Shown here one piece after another: positions 1-8,300 of a stretch of DNA of 11,261 nucleotides (the stretch's first letter is position 1; each line of letters opens with the position of its first letter). This DNA comes from Promicromonosporaceae bacterium. Lineage in GTDB: Bacteria > Actinomycetota > Actinomycetes > Actinomycetales > Cellulomonadaceae. The DNA lies in assembly GCA_009782865.1 (NCBI GenBank), contig WRIF01000022.1:1-11261 (forward strand). The letters are read 5' to 3'. The notes beneath the pieces are model-generated. The model made no database searches and had not been told where the DNA came from. It worked only from the letters and a program-made list of their open reading frames with translations. Made by a program: the position numbers and the translations under genes.

Positions 1-6
1 TTCCTG

Positions 7-12
7 AAGGGA
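7..12 (+). promoter_or_regulatory. Possible ribosome binding site for GTG at 22
   Basis: AAGGGA ends 9 nt before the GTG at 22 and is too close to the TTG at 13 to serve it. It favours GTG 22 as the start, but it would be plain coding sequence if the gene begins upstream of the window. Confidence 0.35.
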
Positions 13-21
13 TTGCCCGGA

Positions 22-552
22 GTGACGATTGTCCCAAAGCGGGGCAATCGCGGCTACCCTCTGGCGGTTGTTAACGGCACGCTAGTTTTCCCCACTCGTC
101 ACGGAGTTGGCTCCAACGGGGTAGACGACCTCGCCGTCGCATGGTCGCAGCTTAAGGCCTCCTTGCTAATGCCGCCGGGGTCGTCGCCGCCCGTTGTCCA
201 AGGTGCGCTGGACCTTGGGAACGCCTTTGGCGCCGTAGACGAGTCTGCGATGGCCGCCACGATCCTCGAGGGTGCCTCACGAACGATACTTGCGGCATAT
301 GACTGCGAAGCCGGATCCGGTCTGCGCGGCCTGACCATTGGCGAGGTCAGCAATTTCACCCAACCTGACGGCAAGATCGAGTGGGCCTGGCACCGGGACG
401 TCTGCCTGGATGTGACGAACGACCGCTCCTCCGTTGCTCCCGTGCTTGACGATGTGCGTGACTTCAACGACGATCCCGAACCCTCTGTCGTACTTGGCCT
501 TCGGGCTATCAGTCCTGCGGCGGAGGCTTCCAGTCAGGAGCCCATCCAGTGA
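22..552 (+). CDS. Uncharacterised protein, first gene of accessory operon (5' end uncertain)
   Basis: I do not recognise this family. The product is about 176 residues, soluble, with no signal peptide or membrane segment. The N-terminal part is basic (VPKRGNRGYP) and runs into a hydrophobic stretch (LAVVNGTLVFPTRHGVG). The middle has a PPVVQGALDLG segment, and the C-terminus is acidic and Ser/Ala rich, probably disordered. I chose the GTG at 22 because AAGGGA lies 9 nt upstream. The frame is also open to the window edge through a TTG at 13, so the gene could start outside. Its stop overlaps the start of the next gene by 4 nt (GTGA), which implies translational coupling to the ImmA/IrrE regulator. 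By position it could be a partner or substrate of that peptidase; this is inference only. Confidence 0.6.
   Translation: MTIVPKRGNRGYPLAVVNGTLVFPTRHGVGSNGVDDLAVAWSQLKASLLMPPGSSPPVVQGALDLGNAFGAVDESAMAATILEGASRTILAAYDCEAGSGLRGLTIGEVSNFTQPDGKIEWAWHRDVCLDVTNDRSSVAPVLDDVRDFNDDPEPSVVLGLRAISPAAEASSQEPIQ
536..551 (+). promoter_or_regulatory. Ribosome binding site and coupled GTG start of the ImmA/IrrE gene
   Basis: AGGAG at 536-540 lies 8 nt before the GTG at 549-551. The GTG overlaps the TGA stop (550-552) of the preceding gene. This fixes the start of the second gene and suggests stop-start coupling. Confidence 0.7.
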
Positions 553-1682
553 GCCCGGACTCCTACGCGCTGATCTCCCGCACATTCGACAAGGACAGGC
601 TTCGGCAAGCCCGCGAGTTTGCAATGCTCACCAAACAGGCGTTGGCGGGTGCCATTGGCGTCTCGGCAGCGGCCGTCAGCCAGTACGAGTCAGGGTCGTC
701 ATCACCACGACCCGACCTGATACCTGCGCTTGCAAAATGTCTAAACGTGCGGCCAGAGTTCTTCACGTCTGGACGCCCGCAGATGCAACTCCCCGTCAAC
801 GAGGCCTTTTTTCGCAGCCTGCGTGCGACTACTGCGAAACAGCGACTCAAAGCAACGTCGTACACAGAGCAACTCTGGGAACTGGTTGAAGCCGTCGAGA
901 CCCACGTGCAACTGCCAGATGTCGGCCTTCCTGGCTTCGCCGGCGGCGAGATCACTCCTGGCTCCCTCCCCGCCGACCCTGTGGCCGCAGCCCAAGCACT
1001 CAGACGCGCTTGGCAGCTCGGACACGGCCCAGTGTCGCACGTCGTCCGTCTCCTCGAGTCCAAAGGGATCATCGTTGTAATTGCACCAGAGAGCACAGAT
1101 GAAGTGGCGCGGATCGATGCCTTCTCTACACTCTGTTTCGCACGCCCACTGGTGATCCTGTCGCTTGATCGAGCAGACGACATATACCGGTACCGCTTCA
1201 CGGCAGCCCATGAGCTCGGGCACCTCGTTCTGCACGGCGGGGCACTTGGAGGTGACACTGTCATAGAGCGTGAGGCCGACCGGTTCGCTGCCGAGTTCCT
1301 GACTCCTAACCTCAGCATTCGTCCACTTCTTCCCGCCCGCGTGGACTTTCGGAGACTGCTCGACCTTAACGCCGAGTGGGGCATCTCAGTCCAGTCCCTC
1401 ATTTACCGAGGCCGGGAAGTGGGCCTCTACTCAGAAGCCACCGCGCGACGTGCGTATATACGGCTCAACCAACTGAGGTCACAGGGACTGATTCCCTCTC
1501 ATCCGGTCAGCAACTACCCGGGGGAGGTGCCCAGTATGCTCCGGCAGGCCGTCGAACTGGCAGACGCAAATGGAGTATCCACCTCAGCGCTCGCCAAACA
1601 ACTCGCATGGAAGCATGCACACCTATGCCAAATGCTCGGAGTGACCGATAGACGGCCACTTCTAGAGATCGTTCCAAAGTGA
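549..1682 (+). CDS. XRE-family HTH regulator fused to ImmA/IrrE zinc metallopeptidase
   Basis: This 377-residue protein has the COG2856 architecture. An XRE-type helix-turn-helix occupies about residues 15-71, with LAGAIGVSAAAVSQYESG as the DNA-recognition core. A helical linker follows. The ImmA/IrrE peptidase core lies at about 160-320. Its zinc motif HELGH is at 221-225 (AAHELGHLVLHG), and EREADRFAAEFL at 240-251 supplies the probable third metal ligand (likely E242). All catalytic residues look intact. In this family the peptidase typically cleaves a repressor or partner protein in response to stress or phage signals, and the HTH binds DNA, often its own promoter. It sits between an unknown gene (4-nt overlap) and a TIGR04141-type gene (13-nt gap), so it probably regulates this operon. 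The promoter and operator would lie to the left of the window. Confidence 0.93.
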   Translation: MSPDSYALISRTFDKDRLRQAREFAMLTKQALAGAIGVSAAAVSQYESGSSSPRPDLIPALAKCLNVRPEFFTSGRPQMQLPVNEAFFRSLRATTAKQRLKATSYTEQLWELVEAVETHVQLPDVGLPGFAGGEITPGSLPADPVAAAQALRRAWQLGHGPVSHVVRLLESKGIIVVIAPESTDEVARIDAFSTLCFARPLVILSLDRADDIYRYRFTAAHELGHLVLHGGALGGDTVIEREADRFAAEFLTPNLSIRPLLPARVDFRRLLDLNAEWGISVQSLIYRGREVGLYSEATARRAYIRLNQLRSQGLIPSHPVSNYPGEVPSMLRQAVELADANGVSTSALAKQLAWKHAHLCQMLGVTDRRPLLEIVPK

Positions 1683-1687
1683 AAGGA
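1683..1687 (+). promoter_or_regulatory. Ribosome binding site of the TIGR04141/DUF6119 gene
   Basis: AAGGA lies just after the upstream stop (1680-1682) and 8 nt before the ATG at 1696. It is a good match and supports this start and operonic translation. Confidence 0.7.
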
Positions 1688-1695
1688 AGATTCGC

Positions 1696-3366
1696 ATGTC
1701 TCACAAAGAAGGGGCGAGTTACCGTACGACCATCTATAGGTTGGCCAACCTCGAGAAGGCGACTGACGCAGTCAGGCCCCAATATCTGACGTCCGACAAC
1801 TTCTCGGCAACCGAAATCATGGTTGACGACAGACCTGGCTTGATGGTGTTCGGCTCCATGAAGCGAGCGGAGGCAAAGTGGTGTGAAGCGCTGTCATCGC
1901 TATCAGGACGGCGCATAAAGGTGTCAGGGGAGAGTCCAGCAGGAGTTCTCCTCGTAAAACCGAAACTGAAAAATGCAGTAGAAGATCGCATCTGGCATGC
2001 CCTGACATACGGAATGGGCTTCCTGTTGCTCGATCCAAAGTATGTCGATAGCCTGTTCGGCCAAAAAATCGCGATTCGCATAGCGGAGCCAGATAGCTTA
2101 CACTCCTTGACGTCTACCACTATGAATGAACGCTCCCGAACATCAAGGTTGTCAATTCCCCAGGGGGACAATCTGCTAGGCTTTGGGATCGGAGGCATCG
2201 GAGAAGCGGTTAGCCGGGTTGTTGCGTTGGCCGATCTGAGTGAATTCTCAGCATCTAGAAGATCTCCTTTACAAATCAAAGGCTCAGATGCCCTGAATCT
2301 GCCGATTTCTTGCGACCCCATCAAAGCGTTGTCCGACCTGGATCAACTGGAAGAAATTCTGAAGCAAGAACCCTCGGAAGAATTGCGAGCATTGGAGCAA
2401 CTCACGAAAATTAGCAATCCAGATCGCGTGACAGAATTGGACGCACTTCTATCAAAGGCACTTGATGAGCTCGAAGACGACAAGAGCACAGCCCGAATTG
2501 GCCTGTCTTGGCCTCATGAAAGACTCGAGGACAACAGAGCGCCCGACTCCTGGATGCCAAGGTCCATGTTCACCAGCCGCAACAACAAACTTCAAGATGG
2601 GCAACCAACTTGGTCCGTAGTCAGCAGTGCGATAGCTGAGCAAGGCAAGGGAAACAGACTTGACCGATTGACGCGAGCCAGCATTCAACTGTTCAGAGAC
2701 GCCGGTGGTGATGAAGCAATCAGTCGTCATATTCCACTTAAGAAGTGGATTGCATTCGAGGCCGAAATGAAGGGCCTCACCTATACGCTCTTCGATGGCG
2801 ATTGGTATCGGGTAGATGACGATTATGCTCTCAAGATCGACCAGCGCGTCAGGGAATTGTTTGAGCACGCATCCACTGATGACCGGCTTATCGACTGGAG
2901 CAGTGAAGATGACGAAAATGAGTACAACACGAAACTTGCCAAGGAATTTGGCGGAGTCTGCCTCGACGCGAAGTTGCTATACACCGATCTCCACAAGCGC
3001 GGCATCGAGGCCTGCGACGTTTACTTGCCAGGAAACACACTGATACACGTCAAACGAACGGAGAGGTCTTCCGACGCTAGCCACCTTCTGTCGCAAGCCC
3101 TGGTATCAGCGGACGCCCTGCTGAAGGATGAAGAGGCTAGGAGACAGTTGAGGAACAGAATTATCGACGCAGGAGGCCTGGATCCCAACGACGTCAAGCC
3201 GCGCAAAATCATAATTGGTCTACATCGCAAGGATGGGCTGAATATTACTCCAGAATCGTTATTTACTTTCACAAAGGTCAACCTTGTTCGACAATCAGAA
3301 TCTCTTCGAAGCCATGGCATTGAGGTCCGAGTCCAGGTGATAAATCCCGTAAAGACTTCAAAGTGA
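1696..3366 (+). CDS. TIGR04141/DUF6119 family sporadically distributed protein
   Basis: This 556-residue soluble protein resembles the TIGR04141 (DUF6119) family, as I recall it, in length and in three places. These are an N-terminal region with IRIAEPDSLHSL (127-138), a glycine-rich segment LLGFGIGGIGEAVSRV (160-175), and a C-terminal block CDVYLPGNTLIHVKR (440-454) followed by ASHLLSQALVSADALL (461-476). Typical members are about 500-600 residues, so it appears full length. The family has no established biochemical function that I know of. The D441...HVK453 arrangement is reminiscent of a PD-(D/E)XK nuclease core with His in place of Glu/Gln, but this is only inference. The gene lies 13 nt after the ImmA/IrrE regulator, has its own RBS, and ends the operon. 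Its GC content is near half, with TTA, ATA and AGA codons, unlike the GC-rich genes to the right. This indicates recent horizontal acquisition. Confidence 0.85.
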   Translation: MSHKEGASYRTTIYRLANLEKATDAVRPQYLTSDNFSATEIMVDDRPGLMVFGSMKRAEAKWCEALSSLSGRRIKVSGESPAGVLLVKPKLKNAVEDRIWHALTYGMGFLLLDPKYVDSLFGQKIAIRIAEPDSLHSLTSTTMNERSRTSRLSIPQGDNLLGFGIGGIGEAVSRVVALADLSEFSASRRSPLQIKGSDALNLPISCDPIKALSDLDQLEEILKQEPSEELRALEQLTKISNPDRVTELDALLSKALDELEDDKSTARIGLSWPHERLEDNRAPDSWMPRSMFTSRNNKLQDGQPTWSVVSSAIAEQGKGNRLDRLTRASIQLFRDAGGDEAISRHIPLKKWIAFEAEMKGLTYTLFDGDWYRVDDDYALKIDQRVRELFEHASTDDRLIDWSSEDDENEYNTKLAKEFGGVCLDAKLLYTDLHKRGIEACDVYLPGNTLIHVKRTERSSDASHLLSQALVSADALLKDEEARRQLRNRIIDAGGLDPNDVKPRKIIIGLHRKDGLNITPESLFTFTKVNLVRQSESLRSHGIEVRVQVINPVKTSK

Positions 3367-3526
3367 ACCGGATCTGCAACACATTGTTCCAGGATGAAGG
3401 ACTTCTGTGCATCCGTCGGACGCAATGGCGTTCGTGTCTTTTCGTTCAATGCAACTTCATATGCGGGCTGGACATCGAAGAGCAGTTCGCAACCAGTCCG
3501 ACTAGTTCTACCTATCGGCGATTACC
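3367..3526. other. Convergent intergenic region, likely right edge of the accessory island
   Basis: This 160-nt gap separates the accessory operon from the broken radC. I see no convincing terminator, tRNA or integrase remnant in it. A 59-codon frame (ATG 3394 to TGA 3571-3573) and a 71-codon frame beginning with GTG at 3363 cross it. Both run into the 3' end of radC on the opposite strand and lack a good RBS, so I do not call them genes. Base composition shifts from about half GC on the left to clearly GC-rich from roughly 3530 rightward. Confidence 0.4.
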
Positions 3527-4198
3527 TCACCCGCTTCCGACCGCTCGGCACCAACCCGCGCGGGTCACAATGAGATGATCGAGAAAGCGAAGTCCCGCTG
3601 CGCTGGCCCCGGCACCAATCTTCTCGGTCGCTTCAGCGTCCGCGGAGCTGGGTGTTGGGTCGCCACTTGGGTGATTGTGCGCCACCGCGAAGGCCACGCC
3701 GTCGTGCCGGAGGACGGTGGCAAGGATTTCCCTGACCGGCAGCGGGCACGATTTGGCCGAACCAGTCGCCACCACCTCGGCTCGACGGAGCCGATTGGCG
3801 CCATCGACCACCAGCGCCAACACCTGCTCGGTTCGCGCGCTCCCAATCCGCGCCTGCGCCACGCGAGCGATGTCTGCCGAGCTGGCGATCACCTCCCCCT
3901 CCATGCCGCCTCCGGCTCGGGCCGCTAGGGCGAAGGCCGCGCAGAGGCGCGCGGCCTTGGCTGGCCCCACCCCGGGGTGTCTCGCCAGTTCCTCCGGGCG
4001 CGCCCTTACCTACCCAGCGAGGCCTCCCCAGTCGGCTAGGAGACGGTAGGCCACGTCGATGGCACTGGCCCCCTCGCAACCTGTCCCGAGCTGCACGGCC
4101 ACCAACTCGGCGCACGACAGCCCGTTTGGGCCGTTTCGCAGCAGTCGCTCGCGAGGCCGATCACTGATCGGCAGGTCCTTCATTCTCGGTGACTTCAT
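3527..4198 (-). pseudogene. radC: radC, interrupted by an in-frame amber codon
   Basis: Read through, this is a 222-residue RadC-like JAB/MPN protein of normal family length. The N-terminus carries MKDLPISDRPRERLL and CAELVAVQLGTG. A helix-hairpin-helix follows (ELARHPGVGPAKAARL). The C-terminal MPN domain has a complete metal motif, AHNHPSGDPTPSSAD, at about codons 173-187 (His174, His176, Asp187), and ends in LDHLIVTRAG. Codon 63, in GGLAG-stop-VRARPEEL, is TAG at 4010-4012 on the minus strand. The reading frame is unchanged on both sides, so one substitution (for example from TTG or CAG) explains it. The MPN part could be re-initiated at the GTG at 3970. The start may be ATG 4198 or ATG 4183; neither has a clear RBS. 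RadC's cellular role is unsettled, despite its old DNA-repair name. A sequencing error at one base would restore the gene. Confidence 0.85.
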
Positions 4199-4216
4199 CT
4201 TCCGATGATGTCACCG
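4187..4216. repeat. 30-nt near-perfect palindrome over the radC start
   Basis: The arms CGGTGAC-T-TCATC (4187-4199) and GATGA-T-GTCACCG (4204-4216) are complementary except for one T:T mismatch, around a TTCC loop. It covers the ATG at 4198 and lies 3 nt upstream of the alternative ATG at 4183. It could be a repressor operator or an mRNA hairpin hiding the first start. It does not match the actinobacterial LexA box. Confidence 0.6.
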
Positions 4217-4368
4217 CCCACCGACATGAACACGGCTCGGCGTCAAGCGGGGTACCCACGACTGAGCAACCTGGAGTCGAGTGCCCAACTTCGGCCCTGC
4301 AAACTGAGCAGTTCCGACGTCGCGAACGGCACAACGTCGCCACGCGGCGCGACCCGCGGCCAGGTATC
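4217..4368. other. Intergenic region between purU and radC
   Basis: This 152-nt stretch contains no gene I can support. It holds a direct repeat ACTGAGCA (4261-4268 and 4303-4310, 42 nt apart), a 6-bp inverted repeat CGACGT/ACGTCG (4315-4320 and 4334-4339), and a small GC-rich hairpin next to the purU stop. No clear -10/-35 pair for radC is visible. Confidence 0.35.
4346..4361 (-). terminator. Weak candidate hairpin terminator after purU
   Basis: GGCGCG...CGC-G-GCC can fold with a 3-nt loop and one bulged base, 8 nt past the purU stop. There is no T-run. A second 6-bp inverted repeat lies at 4315-4339. Both are weak. Confidence 0.2.
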
Positions 4369-5229
4369 TCAGCGGAAGACGACGGTCCGCGAGCCGTCGA
4401 GCAGGATGCGCTGCTGCGCATGCCACTTGACGGCGCGCATCAGGGCGCGGCGCTCCACGTCCTCGCCCATCGCCTGCAGCTCGGAGACACCCCGCGAGTG
4501 GTCAACGCGCTCGACGTCCTGCTCGATGATTGGCCCCTCGTCGAGGTCGCCGGTGACGTAGTGGGCGGTGGCGCCGATGAGCTTGACGCCGCGGGCATGC
4601 GCCTGGGCGTAGGGGCGGGCGCCCTTGAAGGACGGCAGGAAGGAGTGGTGAATGTTGATGATCCGCCCCGCCAGGTCCCCACAGAGTTCATCGGAGAGGA
4701 TCTGCATGTAGCGGGCCAACACCACGAACTCCACGTCCAGCTCGGTGATCAGCGCCCGCAGGGCCGCCTCGGCCTCCGGCTTGGTGGCGGCGGTCACCGG
4801 CAGGTGATGGAACGGCTTGCCGTAAAACTTCGCGATGTCGGCCAGGTCCGGGTGGTTGCCCACCACCGCGACCACGTCGATCTCTAGTCCCTGGTGTCGC
4901 TCGCGATAGAGCAGGTCAACCAGGCAGTGCGGCGCCTTGGACACCAGCAAGATGGTGCGCAGCCGGCGGCCCACCACCGCCAGGCCCCAGTCCATCGCGT
5001 ACAGGTCGAAGGTCGGGGTCAGGGCCGTGACCAGCACATCGCGCGGCTGGGCCGAGGCGAACTGCACCCGCATGAAGAACCGCCCCGACTCAAGCGAGCC
5101 GAACTGCTGGCTCTCGATGATGTTGGCGCCCACCGCCGCGAGCGCCCCCGAGACGGAGGCGACGATGCCCGGACGGTCCTCGCACGAGAGCGTGAGCACA
5201 AACTGGGCGGGCGGGGCGGAATCGGTCAT
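4369..5229 (-). CDS. purU: Formyltetrahydrofolate deformylase (PurU)
   Basis: PurU hydrolyses 10-formyltetrahydrofolate to tetrahydrofolate and formate in the cytoplasm, balancing one-carbon pools and supplying formate for purine synthesis. The 286-residue product has the usual length. An N-terminal ACT regulatory domain lies at about residues 8-85 (LTLSCEDRPGIVASVSGALA), and a formyltransferase-fold catalytic domain at about 92-286. The catalytic triad Asn192, His194 and Asp230 is visible in IINIHHSFLPSFKGARPY and GDLDEGPIIEQD. The frame continues open upstream, but the ACT domain and the CAGTACGCTT element 7 nt before it point to the ATG at 5229. There is no Shine-Dalgarno, so the transcript may be leaderless. 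It lies 104 nt downstream of the exporter gene on the same strand, with a hairpin between them, so it is probably transcribed independently. Confidence 0.95.
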   Translation of the reverse strand: MTDSAPPAQFVLTLSCEDRPGIVASVSGALAAVGANIIESQQFGSLESGRFFMRVQFASAQPRDVLVTALTPTFDLYAMDWGLAVVGRRLRTILLVSKAPHCLVDLLYRERHQGLEIDVVAVVGNHPDLADIAKFYGKPFHHLPVTAATKPEAEAALRALITELDVEFVVLARYMQILSDELCGDLAGRIINIHHSFLPSFKGARPYAQAHARGVKLIGATAHYVTGDLDEGPIIEQDVERVDHSRGVSELQAMGEDVERRALMRAVKWHAQQRILLDGSRTVVFR

Positions 5230-5236
5230 GGCGGTC

Positions 5237-5246
5237 AAGCGTACTG
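5237..5246 (-). promoter_or_regulatory. Putative leaderless promoter of purU
   Basis: CAGTACGCTT contains TACGCT, a fit to the actinobacterial TANNNT -10 hexamer, ending 8 nt before the ATG. The same CAGTANNNTT element precedes the exporter and mdh starts. No matching -35 is apparent. Confidence 0.45.
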
Positions 5247-5282
5247 CGCGCGCCCTGTCCGACGGCCGGGTTGGCTGCCCGC

Positions 5283-5298
5283 GGTCAGGCCGCTGACC
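5283..5298 (-). terminator. Hairpin terminator candidate after the ABC exporter gene
   Basis: GGTCAG-GCCG-CTGACC is a perfect 6-bp stem with a 4-nt loop, starting 35 nt past the exporter stop. A smaller hairpin lies at 5312-5323. No T-run follows, as is common for actinobacterial terminators. Confidence 0.4.
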
Positions 5299-5333
5299 CC
5301 TGACGGCCGGTGGGCGAGCGCCCGGCGCCTGGC

Positions 5334-8300
5334 TCAGCCGGCCAGGTGGCCCCAGCTGGCGGCCAGGTCGGCCCACGGGCCAGTCGCCACCACCTCTCCC
5401 CCGGCCATGACCACCACCCGGTCGGCCTTCGCCAGGGCGGCGGCCTTCGAGGTCGAGCCGATCACGGTCATGCCCCGGCTCCGCAGGGCATCCCACAGGC
5501 CGAGCTCGGTCTTGGCGTCGAGGGCGGAGGAGACGTCGTCGGCAATGAGCACCTGCGAACCGGTGGCCAGGGCGCGGGCCAGGGCCAGGCGTTGCAGCTG
5601 CCCACCGGAGAGCCTGACGCCCTTGTGACCGACGGCCGCCTCCAGGCCCCCGCTCTCGGCAATGTCCACCTGCAGCTGCGCGTCGGCCACCGGCCCCTCG
5701 ACCGCGCGGTCGGGGTAGGCGAGCGTGATGTTCTCGGCAATCGAGCCGCTGAGCAGGCGCGGCACCTGCTGCACGTAGGCCACCCGGCCCGGCCGCAGGA
5801 ACGTCTCGGCCTCCAAGACCTCCTCGCCGTTCCACCTGATCTCGCCGGTGAACGGCATCAGCCCGGCCAGGGCCGCCAGCAGGGAAGACTTGCCGGAGCC
5901 CACCCGCCCAAGCAGCAGCACCAGCTCGCCGCGCTCGACCCGCAGGTGGAAGTCCGAGACGCCGATGGTGCCGTCGTCCTCGTGCATCACCGTCACCCCG
6001 TCAAGGGAGAGCGACTCGAAGGCGGGCAATTCCGTGGCCGGCAGGGGCGCCGGGGCGACGCCGCGCACCAGGTCCACCCCGTCCGGCAGGGCCAGCAGGT
6101 CGGCGCCGTCCACAAAGGCGTCGGTGGCGTCCTTCCACGACTTGGTTCCCGGGTAGGCGGTGACCACCTGCCCGGCGACGAAGCCGATGAAGTCGAAGCC
6201 CGCGGCCGTGGTGGAGACCAGCAGCGTGACCGGCAGCGACCACCAGCCGTAGTAGAAGGCCACCCACGAGCCGAGGAACGCCGCCTGGCAGGTGAGCCAC
6301 GGCAAGCCATTGAGCAGCTGCGCCACCCGGTGCTCGAACACCTGCGCCTTGACGCGGCGGCCGTCCACCTCCGAAAGGAAGGCGTGCACCTGGCCGGTGC
6401 GGGCCGAGAGCTTGATGGTGCGCGAGGCGCCCACCGCGGAGACCAGCACCCGGCCGAACAGGGCGCGGGCATCGGCCGCGGCCTTGGCGGAGCGGCCCGC
6501 CACCGGACGGCCGGCGATGGCCACCAGCACCGAGGTGAGTAGGATCGCCGCCAGCACGGCGCCGGCCAGCAGCGAGCCACCGAGCAGGGAGGTGACCGCC
6601 ACCGTGAGGAAGCCACCCATGAAGTCGATCCACCGGTCGCCGTAGGTGATAAAGCGATCGGAGTCCATGGCGCGGGCCACCACCTCGCCCGGCGGGGTGG
6701 CCGGCAGGCGGCGCTGGTCGGTCTGGCCGCGCATGACAGCCAGGCGGGTGCGCAGCGAGAGCTGAATCCACCAGCGCGGGTAGACCCAGATGCCGTAGAA
6801 CACGCACAGGCGGGAGGCGAACAGCCCCACGATCAGCCAGGTGAGCGGCCAGGCGATGGAGGTCCCAGCCTCAACCCCGGCAACGGTGCGGCCCCACATG
6901 TAGCCGGCCAGCGGGCCGAACGCGCCGATGATGCCCGAGGCGGTGAAGCTTAAGCCCCCGAGCAGGCCCCAGGCCTTGTGGATGTTGAACTGGCGCGCCA
7001 CCGACCGCATGACCCCCATGCCCCGGTGCAGGCCCCGCCGCTGCGGCAGGGTGCCCTTGCGCCGGGTGCTTGAGAGCGTGGTCAAGGAGCCTACGCCGGC
7101 CCCTGCGTCGGCCCCTGTGTCTGCCCCTGTGGAGTGCGGGCCGGCGAGGTGCGGGCCCTCGGCCCCCGCAGAGGCCTCCATGACCGCAATGTCGGGGTGG
7201 AAGGTCTCGTGACCGAAGGCCTCCTCGTCAGCGGCGGCGGGGAGCGTAGTCCCGTCTACCGACGACGATGGCAGGTCGATCACCGTCTCGGCGGAGACGG
7301 AGCCGGTGGCGGCGGTGAGCAGGTCGCGGTACTGGCCGGACTGCTCGGCCAGGTCGGTGCGCCTGCCGAACTGGGAAAGGCGCCCGTGATCGAGGACGGC
7401 CACCAGGTCGGCGCGTTCGATGGTGGTCAGGCGGTGGGCCACCAGCACGCCGGTGCGCCCGCGCAGCAGGCGGTCGGCGGCGGCCACCACCAGCGCCTCG
7501 GTCAGGGGGTCCATGCGGGCCGTGGCCTCGTCCAACACCACCACCTGGACGTCGCGCACCAGCAGGCGGGCGAACGAGACGAGCTGCTCCTCGCCGGCGG
7601 ACAGCGAGGTGCCGTTGGAGCCGAGCTCGGTGTCCAGGCCGTCCGGCAGGCCTGCCACCCACTCGGTCAGGCCCAGCTCGGTGATGGCGGCCTCTACGGC
7701 GCCGGTTTTCACGTTCTCGAACAGGGTGATGTTGTCCCGCAGGGTGGCGGCGATCAACTCGGTGCGCTGGGTCACCACGCCCACGGCGCGACGCAGCGAC
7801 TCCAGGTTCAGGTCACAGATGTCGCGCCCGCCAACAAACAGCGAACCGGCCGGCGGCTCGACAGCCCGGGAGAGCATCGAGGCGAGCGTCGACTTGCCGG
7901 ACCCCGTGCGCCCCACCAGGGCCACCGTCTGCCCGGCTGGCACGGTCAGGGAGATGTCGCGCAGCGCGAAGGAACCCTGCCCATCGTCGAACTCAAAGTT
8001 GAGCCCGCGCACCTCCAACGCCAGCGGTTGGTCGGGGACGGCGGCGCCGTCGGTGGGTTCCGCCTCGGCGTCGAGCAGCTGCTTGATGCGGGTCAGCGCG
8101 CCGACGCCTTCCTGGATCTGCGGGAGGTTGGAGATCAGCTCGCCCATCACCCCGACCAGCAGGGTGGTCACCAGGAACAGGGTGACCAGGGCGGAGACCG
8201 TCATCGAGCCGGCGGCCGTCAGGAGGGCGCCGGTGACCAGCGCCACGGCTAGCAGGGTGTACAGCGGCAGGTCGGTGGAGGCGAGCAGCTTGATCTCCGC

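Noticed and set aside
3394..3573. 59-codon frame MKDFCASVGRNG... in the convergent gap
   Set aside because: Weak start context and overlap with the 3' end of radC on the other strand; too short to support without conservation data.
3363..3578. 71-codon frame starting with a GTG that overlaps the DUF6119 stop, possible fourth cassette gene
   Set aside because: There is no RBS, no recognisable protein features, and its last third is antisense to the radC coding end.
3600..4012. Frameshift as the cause of the split radC
   Set aside because: The start positions of the two halves differ by a multiple of three and reading through gives continuous RadC sequence, so it is a nonsense codon and not a frameshift.
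4187..4216. LexA (SOS) box at radC
   Set aside because: The palindrome arms do not match the actinobacterial CGAAC...GTTCG pattern.
4369..5835. 488-residue version of purU extending into the exporter gene
   Set aside because: The extra 200 residues are Gly/Arg/Ala-rich frame shadow of the exporter. Family length, the ACT domain start and the promoter-like element all point to ATG 5229.
5310..6542. 410-codon + strand open frame, and similar long ones at 7134-8252, 7420-8793 and 8325-9137
   Set aside because: They lie antisense to the exporter in GC-rich DNA, where long stop-free shadows are expected; their sequences are low complexity with no family features.
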